From contig NC_051129.1 of NCBI RefSeq assembly GCF_014839805.1, positions 1,178,001 through 1,242,000 of the forward strand: a DNA stretch of 64,000 nt, given 5' to 3'. Of the stretch, positions 11,382-22,899 are shown one piece after another. Each line of letters opens with the position of its first letter. Within the stretch, counting starts at the first letter, position 1. The notes beneath the pieces are model-generated. The model searched no databases, was not told the origin of the DNA, and saw only the letters and a list, made by a program, of their open reading frames with translations. This stretch comes from Manduca sexta. Lineage: Eukaryota; Arthropoda; Insecta; Lepidoptera; Sphingidae. Position numbers and translations under genes: made by a program.

Positions 11382-11633
11382 TTAAGGCGATACCTCAAGG
11401 TCCATTTTCATACATTTTGTTTCGGCTTTAATCTGGGTAACTAAACAAGTATTGGCAAGTAAAGAATTTAAATTCACGTCTAGTTAGTGATTAGTTCTCG
11501 CAGTTGAAAGAAAAACGTAAAAATAATTAATAATCATGGATATTTCTGCCTTTAAAATTTCGTCATATTAAATTTTACCCAGATTAAAGCCGAAACAAAA
11601 TGTATGAAAATGGACCTTGAGGTATCGCCTTAA
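11382..11633. mobile_element. TTAA-flanked fold-back element, deleted copy (244 bp)
   Basis: TTAA at 11,382-11,385 and 11,630-11,633 flanks a 244-bp element beginning GGCGATACCTCAAGGTCC and ending in its complement; terminal repeats are about 55 bp. The left part matches the whole left arm of the palindrome at 25,525 and continues through its centre, then jumps to the distal terminal repeat. It is therefore a version of that palindrome lacking about 115 bp of one arm. TTAA borders suggest a piggyBac-type mechanism, but no transposase is present here. Confidence 0.8.
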
Positions 11634-12379
11634 ACAATTAAATAACTACATCCTTAAAGGCGTCATAAATGAATAATTACTAACAATATTATTACAATCC
11701 TTAATCATTTTTGATACACGAATCACCATTATAATAAACCTCTGTGATATAAAACATCCTAATAATAATAGCTGTTTAATATTATAGGCTGTGGGACATT
11801 AATAAAATTCACTAGCACACATTAGTAGTTCTTCGTGCCTTCAAATAAAGTTTAAATTATATTTATTACACCCTAACGGGTGATTTACACACGTTGACAA
11901 TGGGTCGTACAGCTGCCGTTACGGCAGGTAAATTCAGATGAGCCATTGTAACCATGACCTTAGCGAACTTTTGGCGCCTTTTATAAGTAGTTGATATGAG
12001 TTTAAACGCGTGATTAACAACTGTAAGTTGTAAAAATAGTTTGGTATTTTTATATTTCACCTCAAAACTGTAGACAGATCTTAGTCGACTGTAGAAATGT
12101 ACTCTGAACGAATAGTTAACATCCAAAAATAGAATTGTAGAACGAATAGGGAAGTATATTTCCATAAAAATGAAATTGAGTTCCGATTTCTTTAGCCTTA
12201 CAGTATAAGTACAAATATTTATAAATTAAAAAGATAAAATAAATACATAATGGCGGAACATATTTATAATTAGTACATAGTAGTATTTAATACTTTTTGT
12301 AAATCTGTCATCGACTGTCGATTAATTAATATTAATCAATTATATAAAGAAATTAATTTAAAAAAGGTTTAATTAATTT
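11634..12379. other. Non-coding stretch with one unrecognised 99-codon frame
   Basis: The minus-strand frame at 12,165-11,866 encodes a basic 99-residue peptide; its stop codon overlaps AATAAA. I recognise no domain and see no splice sites, so it is not called as a gene. Confidence 0.4.
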
Positions 12380-12571
12380 ACGGGGCGCACCTTTCTCCGC
12401 TGTGCGTTTGACGCGCATCATGCATGGCGCGTGCAAAGCGCGCGAGTCAGTGGCGCTGGGTGGACGCGACAGATGGTTGTGTGTGTACGCACTATTATTA
12501 TTGAGTGAAACTTTGCGTGTTGTGAACTCAGTGAATTATTTGTTGTAAATCATCGATATCAAAATAAATTG
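12380..12571 (+). promoter_or_regulatory. CpG-rich promoter with candidate non-coding first exon
   Basis: In AT-rich surroundings, 12,380-12,485 is strikingly rich in CG and GCGC (GGGGCGCACC, GACGCGCATC, GGCGCGTGCAAAGCGCGCG). It contains an initiator-like TCAGT at 12,447 and is followed at 12,571 by AAATTG|GTAAGT, a near-perfect splice donor. The next coding exon on the plus strand with an unexplained upstream acceptor is the Tre1-like exon at 39,372. It is inferred, not shown, that this is that gene's first exon. It could instead begin a separate non-coding RNA. Confidence 0.5.
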
Positions 12572-13194
12572 GTAAGTTTATTATGTTTTGTACGTTACCA
12601 CTTAATTAATTACTATAACTCATGTTTTATAAATTGTTGGCTAAAAAAGTTTTTGAAATCATTTCTTAAAAAAAGAAATTATTTATGTCCTAAAAAAAAC
12701 TTTATCAATATGATTAATATAAAAACTTTAAATCAATTATTATTTCTGTCTTGTTAACATTACATTTGAATATTCATTTACTAACAAATATTGTTTGTGT
12801 ATGTTTAGAGTTAATTTCTTATTATATTTTTATTAGTAGAGGGTAAACAAAGATTCACAATATATTCCTTCCAACTCCATCTATTGGATAAACTAACACA
12901 TAAAATTTAAGTACGTAGATCATATAAAAACTTTTAAAGCAAAGTTTAGGTAATTATGTACTGCATTTAGAACTTTGCAATTTCATACTTTGTACCTTCT
13001 TCATTGAATAATTATTTTCATTAGTCTTATAAGTCCCATACGTAATAGATTTCCTATAAAAATTATCACAGGTATAGTAATTCGTCATCTGACGCCTTAC
13101 AGATTTATAGTTCATTTATAATATTCCATAGAACTAAGTAAGTAGGTAAATTCGTATTCATGAATCCGTATGGTACTATTTGCATCCACTATAC

Positions 13195-13500
13195 CAGAGG
13201 TTCTCAAACTTATTTTTCTCATAGACCACTTTCAAAATTTTGCTGGTTTCGTTGGACCTTTTGTTTTGGTTTTGGCGGAGAAAATTCTTTACCACTACCG
13301 TTTAGTCATCGTGGGGGGCGCCTGAACAGTTATGTTGGGATCACCGAGCCTTACGACCCCTATCAATATTATCTGCCTATGTTGATAGGTGAAGTCAAGC
13401 CAACATTTTAGTACTTTACCAGATAAATTTTCGTGGACTCCCGCTTACGAATTGTGGACTCTCATTTTTTGCAGCAGCGACACACAAAAACTATTGTGTT
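13195..13500 (+). mobile_element. hAT-like non-autonomous element H1
   Basis: It begins CAGAGGTTCTCAAACTT, the start typical of hAT (Charlie-type) terminal repeats, followed by ATAGACCACTTTCAAAATTTT. The same sequence occurs inverted at 26,530-26,849, including the GGTGAAGTCAAGCCAACATT block. No transposase frame is seen and the far end is degraded. Confidence 0.6.
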
Positions 13501-13582
13501 AAGTTTGACAGACGTTACAGCCAGTAAAATTGATAGTTATAGGATACTTGTTTCCCCTAGACATTGATCACAGAACACAACG

Positions 13583-13738
13583 TATAGGCCATAGACGTCC
13601 ACGTAAGTGCGTCGCGTTCCGCGATCAGCAGGCAAGGTTTGGTTTTAAACAGGCCGACGTGAGTGTTCAGATAACATCCCTTGTCCGTCGACACCCTACC
13701 TGGACTCTACTCCGCTTACCATCGAGTACAATGTGTTC
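13583..13738 (+). repeat. Dispersed repeat C, copy 1
   Basis: It carries CGTAAGTGCGTCGCGTTCCG, a CAGGCCG core and CTCCGCTTACCATCGAG, matching in order the fuller copy at 58,796-59,010. It is degenerate. Confidence 0.55.
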
Positions 13739-13747
13739 ATTAAGTAT

Positions 13748-13870
13748 GTGGCGAAGGGTCCACAAAACCCGATTCCTGCCGGCTTTCCTTTATGTAGAAT
13801 CGCATTAATGTATATTAATACCTATATGTTGTGTTGCGTTCCCTTTCCGAAAATTTCACCTATCGCCACT
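13748..13870 (+). mobile_element. hAT MITE family M, internally deleted copy
   Basis: GTGGCGAAGGGTCCA...AACCCGATTCCTGCCGGC at the start and TATCGCCACT at the end match the 164-bp copy at 26,331. The middle is about 40 bases shorter. No clean target duplication was found. Confidence 0.65.
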
Positions 13871-13931
13871 TTCATGCGCATAATGCTAATAAAAAAGTAA
13901 CAATTATGAGACTCAAGATACCCACTGCTTG

Positions 13932-14445
13932 ACTACTTCGGTGGGGTAATTGTATTACGGTACGACTGCACTTCTGAGGTCTCAGGATCGTTCCCTGGGT
14001 CAGGCAAAGTGATATTGGGTTTTTCAATTTAGAATCTGAAATTTGTGCCCGATATGGCGATAGTCTTCCTCTACTACTGAGAGGGATTAGGCCTTATAGT
14101 CTGCCACGCTGGCCTGGTGCGGATTGGTAAACTTCACACACCTTCGAAATTCCTATAGAGAACTTCTCAGATGTGCAGGTTTCCTCACGGTGTTTTCCTT
14201 CACCGTTAAAGTGAACGATAAATTCACAAAGAATACACACATGATTTTTTAGAGGTGTATGCCCTTGGGATTTGAACCTACGGACATTCGTCTTGGCAGT
14301 CCATTCCACACCCAACTAGGCTATCGCCGCTTCGTCTTAGTCTTGCTCCCTATTACATCATAGGACGGATCACCCACGGCGGAAAGTGGGAGCACCAGTT
14401 GCACCTCTGCCTACCCCTTCGAAGATAAAAGGCGTGAGTGTGTGT
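13932..14445 (+). mobile_element. SINE family A copy split by a SINE B insertion
   Basis: Head and front body are 13,932-14,061, including the AAAGTGATATTGGGTTTTTC block; the rear body is 14,338-14,445, with CGGCGGAAAGTGGGAGCACC and CTACCCCTTCGAAGATAAAA. The break falls in the 'CGATAGKCTC' part of the body, where the SINE B at 14,072-14,337 sits. Confidence 0.8.
14072..14337 (-). mobile_element. SINE family B inserted in SINE A, 3'-truncated
   Basis: On the minus strand it starts with the tRNA-like GCGGCGATAGCCTAGTTGGG and ends within CCTAATCCCTCTCAGTAGTA. It is flanked by TAGTCTTCCTC (14,061-14,071) and TAGTCTTGCTC (14,338-14,348), an 11-bp target duplication with one difference. The usual end with the ATT tail is missing. 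Confidence 0.8.
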
Positions 14446-14827
14446 CAAGGTACCTATTTATTAAGGATAACGCAGACTGCGCACTGCCAAACATACCTTT
14501 GCTTTTCAAAGTTATCGACGTTGCTTCTGTTTGGACAGTCGTGAAGTACAGACAAAAGTATAAAAATACTACACTCTTACCAAGGGTTAAAATTTAAATA
14601 TATAGTACAATAGGTAGGAAGAAACCAGTTTTGATTCGAACCCGAGTGACTTCGACTGGTTTGGTATCACGAAATTTACTACTGACGTTACGAAGCTTGA
14701 GTAGGATATCTTTGAGGCAACAATTCGTGTTATGCTACATTTTATACAGGAATTGGAATTAATTACTTACTAAGACTGCGAAATCTATAAAACGCACTCA
14801 CGATTTATAGGTATTAAGTATACTAAG

Positions 14828-15020
14828 TAGGATACGTTGGGGTAATACCGAATTACGTTATGTAAGAATACTGCTAAACCTGACATTTCCTAAAACGTAT
14901 AGTCTTAAATGTTATTACATGCACCACTAGTAACCATTTGTATTAATTACAGCTACAGTTTAGTACTAATCTTGAACAACGGGTTTACCCTGTGATCCGG
15001 TATTACCCCAACGCACCCTA
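14828..15020. mobile_element. Tc1/mariner-like MITE, 193 bp
   Basis: The 23-bp terminal repeats at 14,828-14,850 and 14,998-15,020 differ at two positions; their shared core is CGTTGGGGTAATACCG. Each outer end is TA, which fits TA target-site duplication by Tc1/mariner transposases. The interior is AT-rich and non-coding. Confidence 0.7.
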
Positions 15021-16974
15021 TCTTGTGCGATTACTGTTTATGGGCCATAGTGACCACCCACTATCACGTGAGCCACTTGATTACCAGCTATAAAAATTCT
15101 CCAATTATTTTTGCCCTAATAAAATATGTATTTTCTGCGAACGAATTCATGAGCAGTGCGTAAATAAACGGCATATTGAATAAAACACTTTCTTGTTGTG
15201 AAAATTATAACGAATAAAAAAGAGTGTGTGGACAGAAATAATATGAGCTTAAAAATGTGCTTCAATTTAAAAAATTCTTACACTAAGGTGTGAATTGAGT
15301 AAGGATTTTTTTTATTAGAATAAAAAAAAACGACTGCAAGTTTGGTGAGTATTTTTCCGATAAAAGGCAATATAATTGATCAATCCAATAGCAATATAAT
15401 TGAAAGCCATCACACATTCTACTGAAAACTAAATTTACTTTTTATTCAAAAATTTTGAAAGTCGCTGATTGCTTTCTACGACACCCTCAGAATGTTTAGA
15501 ATACCTAACTCACAATTCACAATGTGGTAATCGCATCCTACGAATGCAGCTACAGTATTTCGAATGTTACAAACTTGGTAATAAAATCTAAAATACCATA
15601 TATAACCATTTCCAGACATTCCAACAGGATCTATATTTAAGCATCGAGGAAGTCTTACGAAACGGTGTCCATAAAACAGTTGGAATAAACAAGAACGTAC
15701 TGACGATTGCCGATCGCTGACGGCTCGTAAAATTTTTTATTATCTTCGCCACTTAAGTTCTCAGCTTGGCTAACAATGACGAAAAATAACTTCCATTAAT
15801 GTTATGGGTTTACTAGTTGTTTTTATAATAAATGTAACATGAAGTTTGGGTTGGGGTTTAAAGCGAATTTATGAGGTACAAATTCCTAGCAATATGATCG
15901 GTTAACGAGACGTTGGTTACTCCGACTCCTGAAGGTTCTGCGCCCTTGCTTTACTGGACGCCAGCTGGCCAAAACCATTCACTACAGCGGGTTTTATTCC
16001 ATAGTCACTGTTTACTCCAGTTCCAAATACACGAAGTGTTTTCAAATACATCAGATAATTGACAATTCGCCATGGCTATTCAGATTCTCGCTGCAATCTT
16101 TATGTAACGTAACCAGGAAGACAAATCATAATTGAAGTAATAACTCTTAGCTATCGTGATCTGAATACATTTGCGATTCGCGTGCCAATATAAATCCTTT
16201 ATAGCAATCATTGACCTGCCATATCATCACGATATTTTCATAATTGACGTAACGGCAAAGGAAAAAGTCAAGAAGTGTCATGAAGTAGGTTGAATAAAAG
16301 TTCTAGATTGAACTGGTGTTCGTATGTTCAGGCATGGAACTGTCATAAGACTAGTAATCCAGTCCTCGTTCAATATCAAATTAACGCTCTAGTACTGTTT
16401 TGTTCTTCTACAATCTACACAATGGAAACATAGTACATTCATATTGTCTTGTTACTACGAATTTACAATGTAATCTTGTGAACATGCTTTAATTTCTTCC
16501 CGTCGTTACGGTCTCCTAAACACAGAGGAAGTGTTTACCCAGCCCCTAGCACACCACATAAGCGTGGCGCGCGTGCCACGTCCACCTGTTCATAGTTTTT
16601 TAGTAAACTAACAACAGATGTGCTTTTGTTTTTATATCCTACCTGCTACTGCGGGTAGACAGTTTTGACTTTAAAGGGTGGAATGAAAAATACCTAATCA
16701 ATAAGGCGAATTAAAAACTATTGGACTGAAGACTAGGTTTATTTTACACTCTTCGGTAGATATTACACATTGGCTATAATTGCGAATGGGCCGGGTAACT
16801 CACAAAAAAATAACTTTCCTCAAAGATAATTAACGCGCCACGCCGTTGGTGTTGTAAGCGTTCATGAGCGTCGATTATCACTTATTATCAGGTGACACAC
16901 TATCCATTTGCTTCTTGCTGATTTACTGCCTTTATTTAGATGTACTGTTACTGGTAATAGTATGGGCGAAAATT
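15021..16974. other. Gene-free AT-rich stretch
   Basis: No reading frame, tRNA or clear repeat is supported. A short GC-rich palindrome (GCGTGGCGCGCGTGCCACG) is at about 16,562-16,580. Confidence 0.5.
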
Positions 16975-17035
16975 GGATACCCTGGTTGTACATCTGCCTA
17001 CCGTTTTGGGGATAATGGCGTGATGTGAATGAGTT
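16975..17035 (+). mobile_element. SINE family A, 3' tail fragment
   Basis: CCTGGTTGTACATCTGCCTA and GGGGATAATGGCGTGATG match the 3' end of family A only. Confidence 0.6.
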
Positions 17036-18900
17036 TCTAGTCTGATGATCAAAATCTGTACTCAGACTTAGAATAATTTTAATAAATATTGACTGCCACT
17101 GTTCAATGAATACAGATATTTCAAATAATTCTTTAATCCCTGTAAAGTAAATACACGTTTTGTTGATACATAACACGTGTGAATGTATCATAAATATTTG
17201 TAAACAACCCAAAATGGGTATCAAACAAGGCTAATAATATCTTCATTAAATATTTGATGTATCGCGTGGCGACCGATCTGTTATACCTTCTACATCGAAG
17301 TCTTTGAACTCGGCTAATAAATTGTTATTTCTATAATATTTGTATTAAGTATGTACCTATTGTATTTATGGTACCATCTGCTGAGATCTGTGGAGTACAA
17401 TAACATTCAAAATTCATGTTTAGAAGGAATAATGTCCAAAATAAAGCGTGCTGTAGACACGTCATGGTACACAGAGTGTGGAGGTATTCCCCTCTTTTCC
17501 ACTTATTACGCTGTCAAAGAAAATCCCCTAAGGAGGCCTTTGTTAGAAAAATTTCCCCAACATTGATCTATGGTTAAATTATAAAAATTTACTCAAAATT
17601 TAACCCTCGTTAGAATTATGTCGTGCAACAGAACCGTTTGACGTCAAGCTACTGTGATAACTGATGACACCGTATTACCCAGAATATGGATAATCGAACC
17701 AAGTCAAATCCAAAACCTAGTTTAGGCATATTCGACATTCAAAACCGAATGTAATCCTAAAACTTATCGCACATCGAAGCTAGAGCATCGCTGTAGATCG
17801 CGACGTTGCACAACATCGTGTAAGGTGTACCTACTCAGCTATTATAAACGAGGACTTGCGAGGTATCAATTTAGCAGCAAGACACCTAGAAGTATTCCAT
17901 ATTTTTTAGCAGACCTACACGCATGGGTGATATTTAGCTCGGCCAAAAAAATGGGAATACTATACAAACACCAGATAACCTTGAAAAGCTGGTCGAGGTG
18001 GAAAAATAACAAGCGGCCGAACACTTACCCGTTTGTCGGATCATTTGACTGTTTTCACTGGGTTGTCAGTTCCGAATGTCTTAAGAGAAGCCAAAAACCG
18101 ACTGTAATAAAAAGATAGTTGGTAATTCATAAGCCTTAGCGGCCTTTCAGGAGCACGACCTTCAGAAATTAGAATAGGTACAAATCCCAAGCTACACTGT
18201 ATACAGTCGTTTGCGATATCGCTTATTGGATGTGCGATATACTTTCTAGTGTTTATGTAAGTGATTAGAGGTGGCTGTTGGCACTAAGTGACCGGCCGGT
18301 GGTATCGCTGACCCACTTTGAATATTGAGACGTCATAGACAGTAATGTGTCCTGACAGTGTTGATAATTTTGACAACATTCCTTTGCTTTAAGGATAAAA
18401 ACAGGATTTCAAATTTCTATTACGATTTCATGTATACAACTTTTGTGAATTATAGATGGATGCATATTTTATAATTTTATATTATTATTATTATAAATAA
18501 GTATATTTTAATTTCATTGGACGACGACACGACCATCTTGTCATCTTGCTTTAAATTATTATTAGAACTCTGTTCTTACTTTAAATGCAAGTCTGAACAT
18601 TGAGTTAAAAGATCTATACGCACTGTACTGCTTACACTCAATGGAATGCGTCAAATATTAGCTCCCGTAACGCCCCACCTGCAAAGGTTTTCATTGCTTA
18701 ATTTATATTTTATATTGACCAAAATTATAACCCGATTTCAGTAGTCTAATGAAAAGATCACGTCCGATTTTATATTAAAGGAGTACGATTTTTACTAAGT
18801 AACAGGCAAATTTCAAGTTCAATTATTTTACTATTTCAATTACTGAAATTTTAGAATTGGCTCATTATTCATAAGTGCAATTAAACTTTACCTCTTATGT
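17036..18900. other. Gene-free stretch
   Basis: Frames at 17,351-17,566 and 17,825-18,118 (both +) contain no recognisable domain and no credible exon borders. I see no supported function. Confidence 0.45.
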
Positions 18901-19038
18901 GTGTATCCGGTTTCAAACAGGCTGGCATAATAATATCGACTGGCAAGGGTAATCATCTCTCGTCAACCGCCAGTCTATCTGGCCTCCTACTTCACTCACC
19001 ATCAGGTGCAGGTGGTCACTTTGTCATGCCCCTATACA
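18901..19038 (+). repeat. Dispersed repeat C, copy 2
   Basis: AACAGGCTGGCATAATAATA, then AATCATCTCTCGTCA and ACTCACCATCAGGTGCAGG, in the same order as the copies at 34,010, 58,796 and 63,418. Confidence 0.7.
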
Positions 19039-19074
19039 ATATAATAATGTTAACATAGATGATCTTACTTACAA

Positions 19075-19404
19075 GCGGCGATAGCCTAGTTGGGTGTGGA
19101 ACGGTCTGCCAAGACGAATGTCTGCTGGTTCAAATCCCAAGGGCACACACCTGTGACTTTTCTAAAAAATCATGTGTATTCTTTGTGAATTTATTGTTCG
19201 CTTTAACGATGAAGGATAACATCGTGAGGAAACCTGCACATCCGAGAAGTTCTCTATAGGAATTTCGAAGGTGTGTGAAGTCTACCAATCCGCACTAGGC
19301 CAGCGTGGTGGACTAAAGCCTAATCCCTCTCAATAGTAGACGAGGCCCGTGCTCAGCAGTGGGCAAGTATATAATACAGGGCTGATATTATTATTATTAT
19401 TTTA
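19075..19404 (+). mobile_element. SINE family B, full-length copy
   Basis: The tRNA-like head has an A-box region (TAGCCTAGTTGGGTG) and a B box (GGTTCAAATCCC), recognised by RNA polymerase III factors in tRNA-derived SINEs. The body follows: GTGTATTCTTTGTGAATTTA, AGGAAACCTGCACATCCGAG, CGCACTAGGCCAGCGTGGTG. It ends in CAGGGCTGATATT and an ATT-repeat tail. Confidence 0.85.
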
Positions 19405-21354
19405 TGATCATAATTCCCAACCCACATCTACTAATACGGTTGTGAAGGTGTCCACTAACGAGGTGTTGACGTTATCAACCGGTCAAATGCTATCACTGGA
19501 CTGCAAACCAGATAACTGATACGTGCGTGCGTAAATCATTTTAATTATATTTTATTATACATTATCACCAAGTTTATTCTAGAATTAGTTTTGTCGGCTT
19601 GTTACTTGGCCCCATAACGCGACTCGTTCGAACAGGAATCTTGTAATATTTATATAATGTATCGCCGTGTTCTCAATAGCATAGAGCATACTCTCTACCG
19701 TACCCTCATATGAGTAATGTAGTTCTCGTCAATCATTAAAAGAATTGAATTTGCTACCCATTCGATCTAAATTTTGACTATAATTTTAAGATTTTACGAA
19801 ACTTAATTCGGGACTACCACCCCCCGTTAGAGAATGAAACACGCCTATAAGGGAAGGAGTTCCCAGATGAGTAAAAACAGAAAGTGTTACTACACTTGGC
19901 TCGATATGCGGAAACGCCACGTAAAGTTCAGATGTTATGCAGACGCGGCGTGCGGCGCAGCGGTGAGAATATTTTTACATTATATCATGGTACAAGGGTC
20001 ATATGGGAGAAAGTTTCTGTTAAACTATTATAACAAATTAGATTTTTTTAGGAGCTCCCCTTTGAATTTTTGAAGTCTTAAGTCCAGTTAAAATAGTACC
20101 ATTCCGAACCTAGGTAATCTTTTATATCGAACCATGAGGTAAAAATTATAGATAAAAAAAATATGATGAAAAGCTAACCACTACTTAGAAGTCGATTAAA
20201 AACTATTTCAATTGATTTATATTTTTATACCCTTTAATCCGGATATATCTCCAAAATTTGACACAATTTAAAGAAATAATGGAAACAATACATCAATTTA
20301 TGCATATCTTATAAATGTTTTTTTGGTGCACAAAGATGCTCGAGGATATACTCGTACTTATCTATTCAAACTAAGTATTTATCAAAATCGTAAGCTGAAC
20401 TACTTGAAGTACATAGTCTGAACTCTGAAGCGGCTGGATGAGATCGGCAGAGAGATTTAAAATGATAGATAATACTACTTGTATGTTAGTAGGGCAATAC
20501 CAAAATATATGCCTTTGAAAAATGTGATTATAAAATACTCCTAAAGCAATGGCATGTAAGAATCACAAACGCAATAGAACAGACTATTATATTGAGGTTT
20601 ATGGCTTAGCTTATTTCGCGTCCAATTTTTCGTCTTGCTTACCTACCCCTACAATGTAAGAAGATTTGGCTCAATTATTACGAACGGCTGCTACCCTGGC
20701 ATTAACCCCCCATGGGCGCCGTCAAGATTACTGTTAAGGAGGTGCATGCACGCTGCATCTACACACTATAAGTAGGTACTACATAATATATTTTTTTTAA
20801 TTAAAATCGCTCATTTTATTTGCGAAACTTTAACAAAAACCTCTGTAGTCGATAGTTCCCGTTGTCATTCAGTGACTTTTTTTTGGAATTTGGTCCGGAT
20901 AGGGGGTTGCTAGTGCACCTCCTTGCACTCCCCCTACGGCGCTCATGCAACCCCCATTGCTAAATCCTTACCCATCCTTACCCACTACACCTGCGCTCCC
21001 TTAAACAGAATTTCAAAAAATTCCACATGCCAATACAGCTTCAAGAACATCCGTAAACAATACATAAATAAATAATTATTTATTTTCATGATTGTTTGAT
21101 TGCGGGCCGGTGACGTAAGAGACAGCTGCTTGTTGAACAAGTGGTGGTATTTCGGGCACTCGCTTCAACCAACGTGTACAACACACCTCGGTGTTTTCGT
21201 TTACGTACGGATTTAGTTCGATTGGTGAGACCAAAGAGTTGTGTCGCAGAACCGACGATGATTTGTTGCGAAAGTTTGATACTCACACTATCTGCCCTTG
21301 TAGGTATCAAACTACGTAATAGGTAACTTAAAAATGTAAAGATTTATTGAATTA
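19405..21354. other. Gene-free stretch
   Basis: The frame at 19,834-20,073 (+) is unrecognised. Two GC-rich patches (about 20,690-20,760 and 20,900-20,990) interrupt AT-rich sequence, but I cannot assign them. Confidence 0.4.
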
Positions 21355-21830
21355 CTAGCTTTTTCTCGGAGCTCCGCCTGCGTGAAGTTTTAACGGCATA
21401 AATATCCCGCTACATATTTCCTAGCGGTAAAAAGTAGCTTATATCTTTACCGGGGTCTTAAACTATCTCCATGACAATTTTCATTGAAATCGGTTCAGTA
21501 GTTTTTAAGTTTATCGCATTCAGATTACAGAAGATGTCGGGGTACTACTGAGCGGGGTACTTTATTTTATAATTTGTAAATAAATATGGATTTTATTTTA
21601 GGACTAGCTTTTGCCTGCGGCTCCGCCCGTGTTATAAAGTGTTTCGGACTAAAGTATTTCGTTATAAATGTCACGCTATATATTTTCCCGGGAGCCTATG
21701 TTCTTCTCAGAGTCTCAAACTGTCTCCATACCAAATTTTTTCTTAATACGTTGGGTAGTTTTTGAGTTTAACACGTTCCGGCAAACGGATGCAGCGGGAG
21801 ACTTTGTTTTATAATATATTTTTGTAGAAC
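21355..21830 (+). repeat. Two head-to-tail LINE-type 3'-end fragments
   Basis: Copy one begins at about 21,356 (ACTAGCTTTTTCTCGGAGCT, CCGCCTGCGTG) and ends in TTATTTTATAATTTG. Copy two begins at 21,604 (ACTAGCTTTTGCCTGCGGCT, CCGCCCGTG) and ends in TTTGTTTTATAATA. Both contain 'GTCTYAAACTRTCTCCAT' and the 'GTAGTTTTTRAGTTTA' block. The pattern resembles 3' ends of abundant lepidopteran non-LTR retroelements; the clade is not certain. Confidence 0.6.
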
Positions 21831-21889
21831 TTTTTAAGAGGAACAATCCCGTCGTACATCATTGTTGCATAACTTTAACCGTTTACGCA

Positions 21890-22120
21890 GCGCACGCAAC
21901 GGAAGCTCTCAAAACTAATAAATATTCCCCGTTTTTGCAACATGTTTCATTACTGCTCCGCTCCTATTGGGCAATGGCGTGATGATATATAGCCTATAGC
22001 ACTCCACGAACAAAGGACTATCCAACACAAAAAGAATTTTTCAGTTTGAGCCGGTAGTTCCTGAGATTAGCGCGTTCAAACAAACAAACGCACTCTTCAG
22101 CTTTATATAATAGTATCGAT
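21890..22120 (+). repeat. Related LINE-type 3'-end fragment
   Basis: It includes GGTAGTTCCTGAGATTAGCG, CAAACAAACAAACGCACTCT and ends TTCAGCTTTATATAATAGTA, a typical retroelement 3' end. Confidence 0.55.
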
Positions 22121-22167
22121 TACCAATAAAATAAGCACGGATGCAAAACTAACAAGTAAATAAACAC

Positions 22168-22404
22168 ACACACAATCACACCTTCTATCCCCAAAGTGGT
22201 AGGCAGAGGCACAACTGGTGTACACACATTCCGCCGTGTATTCCGTCCCATGATGTGATAAGGGGTGACCCTATCGTCATATCGAGCTCAAGTTCCAGTC
22301 CCCAGGCTGATACTGAATAGAAAAACCCAATATCACTTTGCCCAACCTAGGGATCGAACCCGAGACCTCAGCACTGCAGTCATATAACTACGCCACCAAG
22401 GTAG
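22168..22404 (-). mobile_element. SINE family A copy
   Basis: On the minus strand it reads tRNA-like head, B-box-like GGTTCGATCCC, then CAAAGTGATATTGGGTTTTT and the body ending near CTACCACTTTGGGGATAGAA. Nearly complete. Confidence 0.8.
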
Positions 22405-22899
22405 AAAATGGCAATATAAAAATACCGCTCCATTAAATATTGCGAAATACCGATAACGTACACGTGTTTTTAAATAGAAATTAATTTCTTGTTAAAACAT
22501 GTCAAGAAACATTCGGCACGCAATAAAAGATGAAAGTTATTAATTCACTAAAACGAAACTCAACTGTTAGCAATACGTTTCTTAATTAAAAACGCCTGGG
22601 CGACACAAATAGGTTTGTTTACGAATTCGGCAACTCAATTACTGAAATATTCGCTCCATTTTTAGAATTATTTTGCCTTAAAGTACCACTTTTTAAGTAA
22701 GGCTGTATCATATGAAACTGGACATTCTCGCGGCTTAAGAGAGGTATTTTGAGTTAAAATCATAATTGAATTATCTTAAGGTAGTAAAAGCGATATCTCA
22801 GCGGCATTTATTAAGTTTCAGTTGGCTGAAATCGTAATGTGATAATTCCTTTTATGTGTTCTACTTTTCTCTATATTCGAATCTATATCATTACTAATA

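Noticed and set aside
19075..19404. tRNA gene suggested by GGTTCAAATCCC
   Set aside because: The head does not fold as a complete tRNA and is followed by a conserved 250-base body seen elsewhere, so it is a SINE. The same holds for 34,557 and 42,447.
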